DNA from: CAYRCU01 sp964422865
GTDB lineage: Bacteria > Patescibacteriota > Microgenomatia > UBA8517
Reading direction: 5' to 3'
Assembly (NCBI GenBank): GCA_964422865.1
Contig: CAYRCU010000006.1
Coordinates: forward strand, 1-44,601
DNA: 44,601 bases
The position numbers and the translations under genes were made by a program. A model generated the notes under the pieces. That model had not been told where the DNA came from. It ran no database searches and worked only from the letters and a program-made list of their open reading frames with translations. This document shows, one piece after another, positions 32,931 to 39,892 of the stretch. Each line of letters opens with the position of its first letter. Position 1 is the stretch's first letter.

Positions 32931-34769
32931 ATGAACGAAAGTGTTGAAGTAATAAAAGTCTCATTTAATCCTGGGGATAAAGGTTCCACTCAAATTCACG
33001 ATTTTACTCCAGGTGATCAGAAGAGGCGTGTTTCCGAGGGACGCCTTATAGCCGTAATCTCCATTTCGGCTCAAAATCCCCTGGTCCGCGAGGCAATAAC
33101 AAGACTTCACGAAGAATATTTCGGCAGCTTCACAGGAAACATCTTTACTTCCATAACCTCCGCAACAGAAAAAGTGTTTCAAGAATTTACATCAAGCGGA
33201 GTATCAATAGAAATAGCTTCACTGGTGCTCAGTACAAACACCTTTTATTCAGCCTGTGCGGGTGGAGCAAAACTGCTTATTTTTCGAAACAACAAGCTCA
33301 CTTCGCTTTTAGCTAGTTCCGATAAGCCAATCTCAGGCTCCGGATACACACGCGCGGACGACAAGCTCATTCTTGGCACAAGCGAGCTGTTCAAAAAAAT
33401 TGACACATCCATCCTCTCCGCTCTCTTACCTCAAAACCCTCAAGAAGTAAAGGAAGAGTTAATAAGCCTTATTCATAAAGAATCCATCTCCGGGCTTGAG
33501 GGGTTGGCCTTAATCGATTTCAATAGCTCAAGTCACTCCCTTCCTTCTCCTGTTAAAGAAGTAAAAAAACACAAGACACTTCGTCAAAGTGCAGCCTTCT
33601 TCATCGATCGCCTCATAGCACTCATTCCGGAAAAGAAAATCACAATTCAACCGACAACCGTTGATATCGAAACAAAAAGGAAGAAAAAAACAGTTCCCTT
33701 GGTGGGGTTTATTCTTCTTATTCTTCTTGCAACAAGTATATTTTTTGGAATTACACAAAAAAGGAAAAAAGATGTAAGGTCTCAATATGAACCGCTCTTG
33801 CTTGAAGCAATACATAATTTTGATGAAGCAAAGTCCCTCAAAGAGTTTGATGCAAATCGCGCCCGTGACCTTGCTCTCAAAGCAAGAGATGTTGCCCTCA
33901 AACTTAAAGCTCAGGAAATAAATGACGCACGCCTTAACACGCTTGTTGAAAGTCTTTCTTCAGAACTTGGCAACTTAACAGGGGTCTACGAAACTGCTCC
34001 GGACTTGTTTTTAGACTTGTCTCTTATAACAAACGAGTTTCAAGGAAGCGACATGGCTCTTTCGGGTGAACTTATACTCGTCCTTGATTCAAACAAAAAA
34101 AAGCTTGTTGGAATTAATATTTCATCCAAAAAAACCAAAATAATTTCAGGTCCTGATTTTTTTCCAAACACCCTCCAGGTAACAGGTTACGCGGAAACAA
34201 GCTACATTCTAAGTAATGACGGTATACGCGAAACCACAAACGACATAGAGCTTCAAATCAAGCCGGAAAACTGGAATCCTGACAAAGTCTTGGTGTCGGC
34301 TTTTGCCGGAAACATGTATGTATTGGAAAAAACTGAAGAAGGAGTAATCTGGCGGTACCCCGGGATTCGTTCCGGGTTTGCCGAACCTGCAAATTGGTTT
34401 GGTTCAGGCGTTGCTCCAAATCTGTCAAACGCCATCTCAATGTCCGTAGACGGCTCTATCTGGGTTCTAACTTCCTCCGGAAAAATTCTCAAATACAACC
34501 AAGGAAGCCCCAAAACCTTTACTCCTCCCAAAAACATCTCTCTCTCAAAAGCCACTCATTTATTTACAAACGACGAAAGTAAATTCCTGTACATTCTTTT
34601 TCCAACAACTCAAAAAATCTTGGTTCTTTCAAAAGAAGGAGATTATGTGGCCGAATATACTTCCGAGGAAATAAACAAAACAACAAAAATAGTGGTATCG
34701 GAAGCAGAAAAAAAACTAATTCTCCTTACAGGCTCAAAACTCCTTTCAATAAACCTGGAGCATATGTAG
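32931..34769 (+). CDS. Membrane protein with PP2C-like cytoplasmic and propeller-like outer domain
   Basis: A 612-aa protein. Residues 1-200 look like a divergent PP2C/SpoIIE phosphatase fold (RLIAVISISAQN, SVEIASLVLS-type strands, AGGAKLLIFRNNKL, DKLILGTSELF), with the metal-binding aspartates not evident. A basic linker leads to a TM helix at about 255-275. A coiled segment (about 285-345) precedes a C-terminal repeat-rich beta region (ELILVLDSNKKKLVGINISSK, SVDGSIWVLTSSGKILKYNQG, SKFLYILFPTTQKILVLSKEG) that reads as propeller blades. It may relay an outside signal inward. Follows the DUF5657-like gene by 20 nt, likely one transcript. Confidence 0.75.
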   Translation: MNESVEVIKVSFNPGDKGSTQIHDFTPGDQKRRVSEGRLIAVISISAQNPLVREAITRLHEEYFGSFTGNIFTSITSATEKVFQEFTSSGVSIEIASLVLSTNTFYSACAGGAKLLIFRNNKLTSLLASSDKPISGSGYTRADDKLILGTSELFKKIDTSILSALLPQNPQEVKEELISLIHKESISGLEGLALIDFNSSSHSLPSPVKEVKKHKTLRQSAAFFIDRLIALIPEKKITIQPTTVDIETKRKKKTVPLVGFILLILLATSIFFGITQKRKKDVRSQYEPLLLEAIHNFDEAKSLKEFDANRARDLALKARDVALKLKAQEINDARLNTLVESLSSELGNLTGVYETAPDLFLDLSLITNEFQGSDMALSGELILVLDSNKKKLVGINISSKKTKIISGPDFFPNTLQVTGYAETSYILSNDGIRETTNDIELQIKPENWNPDKVLVSAFAGNMYVLEKTEEGVIWRYPGIRSGFAEPANWFGSGVAPNLSNAISMSVDGSIWVLTSSGKILKYNQGSPKTFTPPKNISLSKATHLFTNDESKFLYILFPTTQKILVLSKEGDYVAEYTSEEINKTTKIVVSEAEKKLILLTGSKLLSINLEHM

Positions 34770-34815
34770 AAAAAGGGTATAAACATCTCCAACTTTCAGG
34801 GAAAGAAAAAAAGGA

Positions 34816-34821
34816 TATGAT
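34816..34821 (+). promoter_or_regulatory. -10 box of the 581-aa orphan gene
   Basis: TATGAT, 11 nt before the ATG at 34833. It follows a purine-rich stretch and has no clear -35. Confidence 0.4.
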
Positions 34822-34832
34822 AAATTGAAATT

Positions 34833-36578
34833 ATGGACAATGTGGAACAGCTGACACCGGGGATTAATGGAGAAAAAGCTAAGAGTAAAGAAACCTATAG
34901 GTTAGTGACAGGTGAAAGAAAAGCCGACGATAGAGCGGCAGAAATACTGGATCGTCACTATCCAGAAGGAATACGGGCATTGGTCATAAAAAAAAGAAGA
35001 AACATGGTAAAAGCTGTTGACGATTTAATTGAAAAGGTTAGTCAAGAGGTCAGCGCTTTTAATCAGGCAACAGAAAAACACAAAGAATTGATGAGCATGG
35101 ACTTGACCGATGAAGAGAAAAGAGAAATTGCAGCGGAAGTCGAAGGCTTTATATCCGAATACAGCGAAGGTGGTGTAGTGGAAAAAGTTAAAAAGCAAGC
35201 AAAAAAATGGCTGGACAGGGTAAATCCGGGAAGCAAAGATAAAAATCCGTTTGAGATGCCGCAACAACAAACAAAGCGCCACATCAAAAGTAGGGTAGAA
35301 AAATTAATTGGAAGTGACACAGAAAGAGAAAAAGATAATGCGACCGGAAAAAGAAGGGAGTGGCTACGAAAAAAAGAGCTGATAAGGCAAATAAAGGAAA
35401 GTAACGCACCGGAAACGGTGAAACAGGTTTTACTGGAATACGAGATGAATCTGGGTGTAGAACAAAACTTGCCACCAAACTTAGACAAAATAGCAGTAAG
35501 TCGGTTGGTAGAACTGAGCTTAAAGGCAATAAACGAGCTGACAACGGATGTTAATAATAAAACCGTTGCAAGAGATTCCCGCGGCGCCTTTAGACGAGCG
35601 TGGTTGTCTGAGGAAACACTAAGTTGTATTCAGGCAGAGCTTCAAAAAATAACAAAACTGATAGGAAAAGTACAAGGGGCAGATTCAGGAATTGATAGCG
35701 GGTTAAACATAGTGGCAAAAGCCATGCGGGAAAAAATAGAGAATGTAAATTTTTTCAAAGAAAATCCAGAAATTTTATCGGTCGAAAAATCAAATGATAT
35801 TTTAATTCACGAATGCGGACCTCACACAATGGCTCAAGTAATGATATCCGGAACATTAATGTCCCGACAGTTTCAGCCAAAAAAGGGACATGAAAAAAAG
35901 GAAGGGTCTCGGTTTGATGGGCACAGGATAGAACATCAATTATATTTTAATTCCTTAATATCTGGAATAGAAGAGCAAGAGCCGCAGGCACACACATGGC
36001 GCATTTATCAAGGAGAAGTGTCAACAGCGGACGGCTCAAAGCAAGGGTTTCAAGCTTTTTTGGCATTTCCCAAAAGAATACTGCTGGCGAAAGAAAGGCA
36101 ATTTTTCGTAGAAGATGGACTGGCCTTGTTTGACAAAACATACGAAAACGAGAAAAAGATTGGATTAGGCTTAAACATTCAAGAAGAATGTGGTTTGTTG
36201 GTGATAACCGATAATATGAAAGAAAAATTTGAAAAACATTTTCGAAAAATGTGGAGACACTTGGTTTTGGGAGAAGAGTGGATTCCCGGGGAAAATTATC
36301 AAGTAGATGGAGTTGTTTCTGCAAATTTGCAAAACATGGGCGAGGATGATGCGGTAGATTGGGTGAGAAAACGCATGATGGTGATAACTCAGGCGGAATA
36401 CGACGGAGATCCCAGAGAATTACAAAAGAAAGTGTTTAAAGAGCTGCAAAAAAGGTATGCTCAAACTGAAACATGGAAAAAAGCAAGCCTTGAGACTAAG
36501 GTGCTGGTGCCGAGCGATAATTCAGGAGAAGATTCCATAGGAAACAAAACTCAGCTTTACAGATTTGTAAAGGCCTGA
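34833..36578 (+). CDS. Orphan 581-aa soluble protein
   Basis: Not recognised. No signal peptide or TM helix. The first about 270 residues are charged and helical (KKRRNMVKAVDDLIEKVSQE, LTDEEKREIAAEVEGFISEY). The second half is globular (SNDILIHECGPHTMAQVMIS, GHRIEHQLYFNSLISGIEEQ, ERQFFVEDGLALFDKTYENE). The G-rich coding strand matches that of the 895-aa orphan and not the plus-strand genes around it. It ends 6 nt before the tmRNA-linked repeats. No function can be offered. Confidence 0.8.
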   Translation: MDNVEQLTPGINGEKAKSKETYRLVTGERKADDRAAEILDRHYPEGIRALVIKKRRNMVKAVDDLIEKVSQEVSAFNQATEKHKELMSMDLTDEEKREIAAEVEGFISEYSEGGVVEKVKKQAKKWLDRVNPGSKDKNPFEMPQQQTKRHIKSRVEKLIGSDTEREKDNATGKRREWLRKKELIRQIKESNAPETVKQVLLEYEMNLGVEQNLPPNLDKIAVSRLVELSLKAINELTTDVNNKTVARDSRGAFRRAWLSEETLSCIQAELQKITKLIGKVQGADSGIDSGLNIVAKAMREKIENVNFFKENPEILSVEKSNDILIHECGPHTMAQVMISGTLMSRQFQPKKGHEKKEGSRFDGHRIEHQLYFNSLISGIEEQEPQAHTWRIYQGEVSTADGSKQGFQAFLAFPKRILLAKERQFFVEDGLALFDKTYENEKKIGLGLNIQEECGLLVITDNMKEKFEKHFRKMWRHLVLGEEWIPGENYQVDGVVSANLQNMGEDDAVDWVRKRMMVITQAEYDGDPRELQKKVFKELQKRYAQTETWKKASLETKVLVPSDNSGEDSIGNKTQLYRFVKA

Positions 36579-36584
36579 TAAAAA

Positions 36585-36860
36585 GTCGTAACAAACCGAA
36601 GGTTTGTGGAGACGGAGGGAGTCGCCGTGCACAACACAAAGTTCCTTTCACTGCGCTCCTCGACTACGAAGTCGTAACAAACCGAAGGTTTGTGGAGACG
36701 GAGGGAGTCGCCGTGCACAACACNNNNNNNNNNNNNNNNNNNNNNNNNNNNNNNNNNNNNNNNNNNNNNNNNNNNNNNNNNNNNNNNNNNNNNNNNNNNN
36801 NNNNNNNNNNNNNNNNNNNNNNNCTCCTCGACTACGAAGTCGTAACAAACCGAAGGTTTG
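36585..36860 (-). repeat. 86-bp tandem repeats carrying copies of the tmRNA 3' end
   Basis: Starts at 36585 and 36671 give an exact 86-bp period; a third copy appears after the N gap at 36839 and runs into the real tmRNA. Read on the minus strand, each unit has the tmRNA 3' end (from the CGA of the T-loop through CGTCTCCA), a hairpin ACAAACC-TTC-GGTTTGT, and a 36-nt core (plus-strand 36625-36660). The core is flanked by AGTCG and CGACT, which pair. The core is identical to the one beside tRNA-Arg at 38712-38747. Confidence 0.9.
36724..36823. other. Scaffold gap of exactly 100 N
   Basis: The gap begins inside the 36-nt core of one repeat and resumes at the end of another core. The true copy number of the 86-bp repeat is therefore unknown; 100 is probably an arbitrary length. 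Confidence 0.95.
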
Positions 36861-37222
36861 TGGAGACGGAGGGAGTCGAACCCTCGTCCGAAAAAGTCCA
36901 ATTAAAAACGTCTACAAGTTTATTTGGTTTTTTGTACTTCCTTTAAGACCTTTAACAACCAACAAAAAAGTCTAAAGTAAGATCTCTTTTTTTTAAGCAC
37001 TTTTCCCAAAGATCAAAAGAAAAATACCGATTCCAAGTGGTTTATGCCCATCTCACCTGCTTGGAATTCAAGTGAGTGAACACCAGATTTACGCTACAGC
37101 GTAGGCAAATGCTGGAGTGCGATTTTTATTTGCACTTATCTTTTTGACCCTTTTTTACGAGTGTGATCAAACTCGACTTGCAATTTTTAAAAGTTCTTTC
37201 CGTCGATGCCAAATACGTCCCC
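36861..37222 (-). ncRNA. ssrA: tmRNA
   Basis: A 362-nt transfer-messenger RNA that rescues stalled ribosomes with SmpB. The 5' end is GGGGACG followed by TATTTGGCATCGACGG; the 3' part has GGTTCGACTCCC and CGTCTCC, which pairs with GGGGACG over 7 bp, then discriminator A. The next bases read CAA, so CCA is not encoded. The resume codon GCA is at 37133-37131; the tag frame reads ANKNRTPAFAYAVA and stops with TAA at 37091-37089. The hydrophobic small-residue end fits a ClpXP-type degron. One-piece type. The gene begins 1 nt after the smpB stop. Confidence 0.95.
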
Positions 37223-37223
37223 A

Positions 37224-37643
37224 TTAATTCTTAAGCTCTCTTGCAATCTCTCGTTCAATGTCACGCTTCTTAATTACCTCTCTCTTCTGAGATTTTCTCT
37301 TACTCTTCCCAAGTCCCAGCCTTACCTTAAATTTCTTGCGCACATTATACACCCTCAGGGGCACCAGAGTCAACGCTTTTGCCTTAACCTTGGCATTAAT
37401 TGATATTATCTCTCTTTTATGGAGAAGAAGTTTGCGGCTTTTTGTGTCTCCTCCAAAATTAGCATTAACCAGATAAGCCTCACCATCAATGATTTTAGCA
37501 AAAGCTTGAGTAATATCTCCCTGCCCTCTCCTAATGGCCTTAACATCATCTCCGCTAAGCACAACTCCGGCTTCAAACTCCTCGGTTATTAGGTAATTAA
37601 ATCTCGCCTTTTTGTTTGAAATATTAATCTTCTTTTTTTTCAT
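37224..37643 (-). CDS. smpB: SsrA-binding protein SmpB
   Basis: A 139-aa partner of tmRNA. Family motifs: NKKARFNYLITEEFEAGVVL, GDDVKAIRRGQGDITQAFA, LVNANF, LLLHKREI, LTLVPLRVYNVRKKFKVRLG and the basic tail KSKRKSQKREVIKKRDIERE. ATG 37643 is chosen; the frame is open upstream but into repeat sequence. The stop codon TAA (37226-37224) is followed after one base by the 5' end of tmRNA, so both are almost certainly on one transcript, with RNase P cutting right behind the coding region. Confidence 0.95.
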   Translation of the reverse strand: MKKKKINISNKKARFNYLITEEFEAGVVLSGDDVKAIRRGQGDITQAFAKIIDGEAYLVNANFGGDTKSRKLLLHKREIISINAKVKAKALTLVPLRVYNVRKKFKVRLGLGKSKRKSQKREVIKKRDIEREIARELKN

Positions 37644-37660
37644 TTGATTTTGATATAGTT

Positions 37661-37808
37661 TACTACAACTGATCTTTTCAGTTGGAGCCAAGCTTTTGCT
37701 TACTACAACTGATCTTTAACTGATCTTTTCAGTTGGAGCCAAGCCTTGCTTACTACAACTGATCTTTAACTGATCTTTTCAGTTGGAGCCAAGTAATGCT
37801 TACTACAA
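37661..37808. repeat. Tandem hairpin repeats between smpB and comF
   Basis: Copies start at 37661 (40 bp), 37701 (50 bp) and 37751 (50 bp), with a fourth fragment at 37801-37808. Each has TACTACAACTGATC and a hairpin AACTGA-TCTTT-TCAGTT followed by GGAGCCAAG. The longer copies have an internal doubling of AACTGATCTTT. The fourth fragment ends just before the preferred comF ATG. They fill the whole divergent intergenic region. Confidence 0.88.
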
Positions 37809-37810
37809 TA

Positions 37811-38416
37811 ATGTCTCTGCTTAATTTAATCTTTCCGGTAAATTGTTTGGAGTGCCAGAAAAAGGGCGTATATATTTGCTCAAGCTGTCTTTCAAAAGTT
37901 CCATTTTGTGGCACAAGCACCCGTGATTCTCATTCTATCTGGAAATACACAGGGGTAGTTAGAAAATCAATTCTTAAGTTAAAGTATAGATTCGTTTCAG
38001 ATATTGCAAAGGAGCTTGGTGACCTTGCTGCAATAAACCTCAAAAAGCAAAGGTTCAGTATAAAAAACGCAATTCTTATTCCAACTCCTCTCCACAGCAG
38101 GCGCCAGCGCTGGCGCGGCTTTAATCAATCAGAAATTTTGGGAAAAATTATTGCTCAAAATATGAATTGGGATTTTGAGCCAAACTTACTGCTCAGAAAA
38201 AAACATACTCACCCTCAAACACAACTAGACAACAAATTACGCCACAAAAATGTAAAAAATGCATTCACTGTAAACAAAAACACCAAAATCAAAAATAACA
38301 AAACCTACATCATTTTCGACGACGTAAAAACCACCGGCTCCACTCTTTTTGAAGCAAAACAGACACTCAAAAAAGCGGGTGTTAAATATGTATACTGCCT
38401 AACAATCGCTTCCTGA
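37811..38416 (+). CDS. comF: ComF-family phosphoribosyltransferase-like protein
   Basis: A 201-aa protein. The N-terminal zinc-binding pair CLEC and CSSC is followed by WKYTGVVRKSILKLKYR, PTPLHSRRQRWRGFNQSEIL (family hallmark), RKKHTHPQTQL and the PRPP-loop YIIFDDVKTTGSTL. ComF proteins assist DNA uptake in competent bacteria and may have other roles. ATG 37811 is preferred; ATG 37796 lies in the repeat. The C-terminus is normal length. Confidence 0.92.
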   Translation: MSLLNLIFPVNCLECQKKGVYICSSCLSKVPFCGTSTRDSHSIWKYTGVVRKSILKLKYRFVSDIAKELGDLAAINLKKQRFSIKNAILIPTPLHSRRQRWRGFNQSEILGKIIAQNMNWDFEPNLLLRKKHTHPQTQLDNKLRHKNVKNAFTVNKNTKIKNNKTYIIFDDVKTTGSTLFEAKQTLKKAGVKYVYCLTIAS

Positions 38417-38525
38417 TATTCCTCTTCCTATGTTCTTAAAAAATCAGGAGAGTATTTGTTTTCATTGTTCATTTTTTCATTTGTTGTTTGATTGAAAATT
38501 GGTTACTTGAAAATTTAACATTTTT

Positions 38526-38558
38526 TTCGCGCTCCTTGAATCCGAAGCTCAACGCGAA
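38526..38558. repeat. Hairpin directly behind tRNA-Ser(CGA)
   Basis: TTCGCG (38526-38531) pairs with CGCGAA (38553-38558), with an inner TTGA/TCAA pairing. On the minus strand it lies 9 nt after the tRNA 3' end. It contains AAGGAGCGCG, similar to the start of the 36-nt core (AGGAGCGCAG), so it may be a distant or decayed member of that family. The rest of 38417-38567 shows nothing else recognisable. Confidence 0.6.
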
Positions 38559-38567
38559 CAAAGTGAG

Positions 38568-38655
38568 CGGTGGGGGAGGGATTCGAACCCTCGTTCCCGC
38601 ATAGCGGGACCAAGCTTTTCGAGAGCTGGCCGTTTAACCACTCCGGCACCCCACC
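38568..38655 (-). tRNA. tRNA-Ser (anticodon CGA)
   Basis: 88 nt. Acceptor GGTGGGG/CCCCACC, D-arm CCGGAGTGGTTAAACGG, anticodon loop CTCGAAA, long variable arm with TCCCGC/GCGGGA, T-arm GAGGG-TTCGAAT-CCCTC, discriminator G. CCA is not encoded. Reads UCG. Confidence 0.93.
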
Positions 38656-38691
38656 AAATCAATTGTTTTACTAATTTTTTACTACCTATAG

Positions 38692-38757
38692 TGTGCCCCC
38701 GGGAAGAATCGCCGTGCACAACACAAAGTTCCTTTCACTGCGCTCCTCGATTCTTCC
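38692..38757 (-). repeat. tRNA-Arg 3'-end copy plus 36-nt core
   Basis: Plus-strand 38692-38711 is a 20-nt exact copy of the tRNA-Arg 3' end (genuine copy at 38758-38777). Then the 36-nt core 38712-38747 is followed by CGATTCTTCC (38748-38757), which is the perfect reverse complement of GGAAGAATCG (38702-38711). So the core is enclosed in a 10-bp inverted repeat built from the tRNA T-arm sequence. Confidence 0.88.
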
Positions 38758-38759
38758 TG

Positions 38760-38831
38760 TGCCCCCGGGAAGAATCGAACTTCCAGTTCCGGTTCCGCAA
38801 ACCGGTGTTTTATCCATTAAACTACGAGGGC
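38760..38831 (-). tRNA. tRNA-Arg (anticodon GCG)
   Basis: 72 nt. Acceptor GCCCTCG/CGGGGGC (one T-G pair), D-arm GTTTAATGGATAAAAC, anticodon stem CCGGT/ACCGG with loop TTGCGGA, T-arm GGAAG-TTCGATT-CTTCC, discriminator A, CCA not encoded. Anticodon GCG is unusual: most bacteria read CGN with ACG (deaminated to inosine). Confidence 0.9.
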
Positions 38832-38897
38832 CCGGACAAGTAGTTTAATAGACAACGTTTTGCGTTAGCAAGTTGTTATCCATTAAACTACGAGGGC
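38832..38897 (-). repeat. tRNA-Arg 5'-end copy with core hairpin
   Basis: Upstream of tRNA-Arg on its own strand: 38876-38897 is a 22-nt exact copy of the tRNA 5' end (genuine 38810-38831). Then comes a core ATAACAACTTGC-TAAC-GCAAAACGTTGTC, and then TATTAAACTAC, complementary to the copied D-arm. The whole folds as a long imperfect hairpin (38840-38891). The core closely resembles that in the tRNA-Ser arrays. Confidence 0.88.
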
Positions 38898-38975
38898 AAG
38901 TGTAACAAGCCCTAGTTAAGCTATGCTTATAAGGGCGCAATTTCTTGCCAGATTTCAGTTGCGGTAACACATTTT

Positions 38976-39485
38976 TTAGCTAGGAAGTCTCTTTGAAAAC
39001 CAGTTTGCAATCTTGTCCATGTTCGAAGGCGGCACTTCTTCATGCACAAGTCTTTCCTCAAGATCCTTTTTTATCTGCTCTTTTATTTCTGGTTTAATTA
39101 CAATTTCCATCCTTCCCGCCAAATTCCTAGCCTCAACCACCAAAAGCTCTGTTCCAAGTCTCTTGGTAAACCAAAATCTTCCAAGATCATTCCAGACAGT
39201 CAAGTTGCCCGCTATTTTAACTCCGAAATTTGTAATTTGATATTCAATATCTTCAGGCTCCACAGTGCTCATGACATAAAAAAGAAAAACAAGGGAGATC
39301 ATAAGAAGTATCGGCATAAAACCTTCAACCAACAGCAAAACCAATCCAAACAGCGAAGCCATTGCAACAACTGTTATGTAAAAGTCCCTGCTTCTTCTTT
39401 TAAATGGCCTTGCCGGTGCAATCCAACTTAAAACAACCTTTTCTTTCACTTTTTTTTGAGTCTGTTCAGGTTCAGGCCTTGCCAT
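38976..39485 (-). CDS. Two-TM conserved hypothetical protein
   Basis: A 169-aa protein from ATG 39485 (MARPEPEQTQKKVKEK). A membrane hairpin (FYITVVAMASLFGLVLLLVEG, MPILLMISLVFLFYVM) follows SWIAPARPFKRRSRD. The C-terminal domain is small and soluble (EYQITNFGVKIAGNLTVWND, ELLVVEARNLAGRMEIVIKP), perhaps a PH-like fold by strand pattern; not sure. It has a promoter with a -10 box 10 nt before the ATG. Function unknown. Confidence 0.7.
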   Translation of the reverse strand: MARPEPEQTQKKVKEKVVLSWIAPARPFKRRSRDFYITVVAMASLFGLVLLLVEGFMPILLMISLVFLFYVMSTVEPEDIEYQITNFGVKIAGNLTVWNDLGRFWFTKRLGTELLVVEARNLAGRMEIVIKPEIKEQIKKDLEERLVHEEVPPSNMDKIANWFSKRLPS

Positions 39486-39495
39486 ATTGACCTTA

Positions 39496-39525
39496 ATTAT
39501 AGCGTGATTTTCTGTTACAATACAA
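39496..39525 (-). promoter_or_regulatory. Promoter of the 38976-39485 gene
   Basis: Minus strand TTGTAT (39525-39520), 18-nt spacer, TATAAT (39501-39496), 10 nt to the ATG. It overlaps the stretch from which the plus-strand tRNA array would have to be transcribed (TACAAT at 39516-39521). Confidence 0.6.
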
Positions 39526-39540
39526 CCCAGAGCCAACATA

Positions 39541-39700
39541 GGAGGAGTCGCATAACAACCTTGCTTCGCAAGAACGTTGTCCGCCTCTCCTCGTTAACAC
39601 TCGGAGGAGTTCGCATAAGCCTGCGGCTTGTGACGACAGCATTTAAAACAATAATGGAGGAGTCGCATAAGCAAAGCTTGAGCGACATATTGATAGTTTT
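39541..39700 (+). repeat. Three-unit tRNA-fragment hairpin array before tRNA-Ser(GCT)
   Basis: Units at 39541-39602, 39603-39655 and 39656-39700 all start with GGAGGAGT(T)CGCATAA, the first about 14 nt of the following tRNA. Each continues with its own hairpin. Unit c has ACAACCTTGC and GCAAGAACGTTGT and ends CTCCTCG TTAACACT. Unit b has AAGCC-TGC-GGCTT. Unit a has GTCGC and GCGAC around AAGCAAAGCTT. Units b and a (98 nt) are identical to 40462-40559. The last unit abuts the tRNA with no spacer. Confidence 0.92.
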
Positions 39701-39785
39701 GGAGGAGTCGCATAGTGGCCAATTGCACAGGATTGCTAATCCTGAGCCTTTACAGGCTACGTGGGTTCGAATCCCACCTCCTCCG
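39701..39785 (+). tRNA. tRNA-Ser (anticodon GCT)
   Basis: 85 nt. Acceptor GGAGGAG/CTCCTCC, D-arm GCATAGTGGCCAATTGC, anticodon stem CAGGA/TCCTG with loop TTGCTAA, variable arm GCCTTTACAGGC, T-arm GTGGG-TTCGAAT-CCCAC, discriminator G. CCA not encoded. Reads AGC/AGU. Confidence 0.94.
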
Positions 39786-39792
39786 CTCTTAA

Positions 39793-39877
39793 GGTGGGTT
39801 GGCGGAGTGGACAAACGCGCTGGTCTTGAAAACCAGAGGGCTTTTGCCCTACACAGGTTCGAATCCTGTACCCACCG
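39793..39877 (+). tRNA. tRNA-Ser (anticodon TGA)
   Basis: 85 nt. Acceptor GGTGGGT/ACCCACC, anticodon stem CTGGT/ACCAG with loop CTTGAAA, variable arm GGGCTTTTGCCC, T-arm ACAGG-TTCGAAT-CCTGT, discriminator G. CCA not encoded. Only 7 nt after tRNA-Ser(GCT), so co-transcribed. The only tRNA here without an adjacent repeat element of its own. Confidence 0.94.
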
Positions 39878-39892
39878 CAAATAGTAAAAAAA

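Noticed and set aside
36557..36975. Frames spanning the N gap
   Set aside because: They run through unknown bases and tmRNA/repeat sequence, so they are artefacts.
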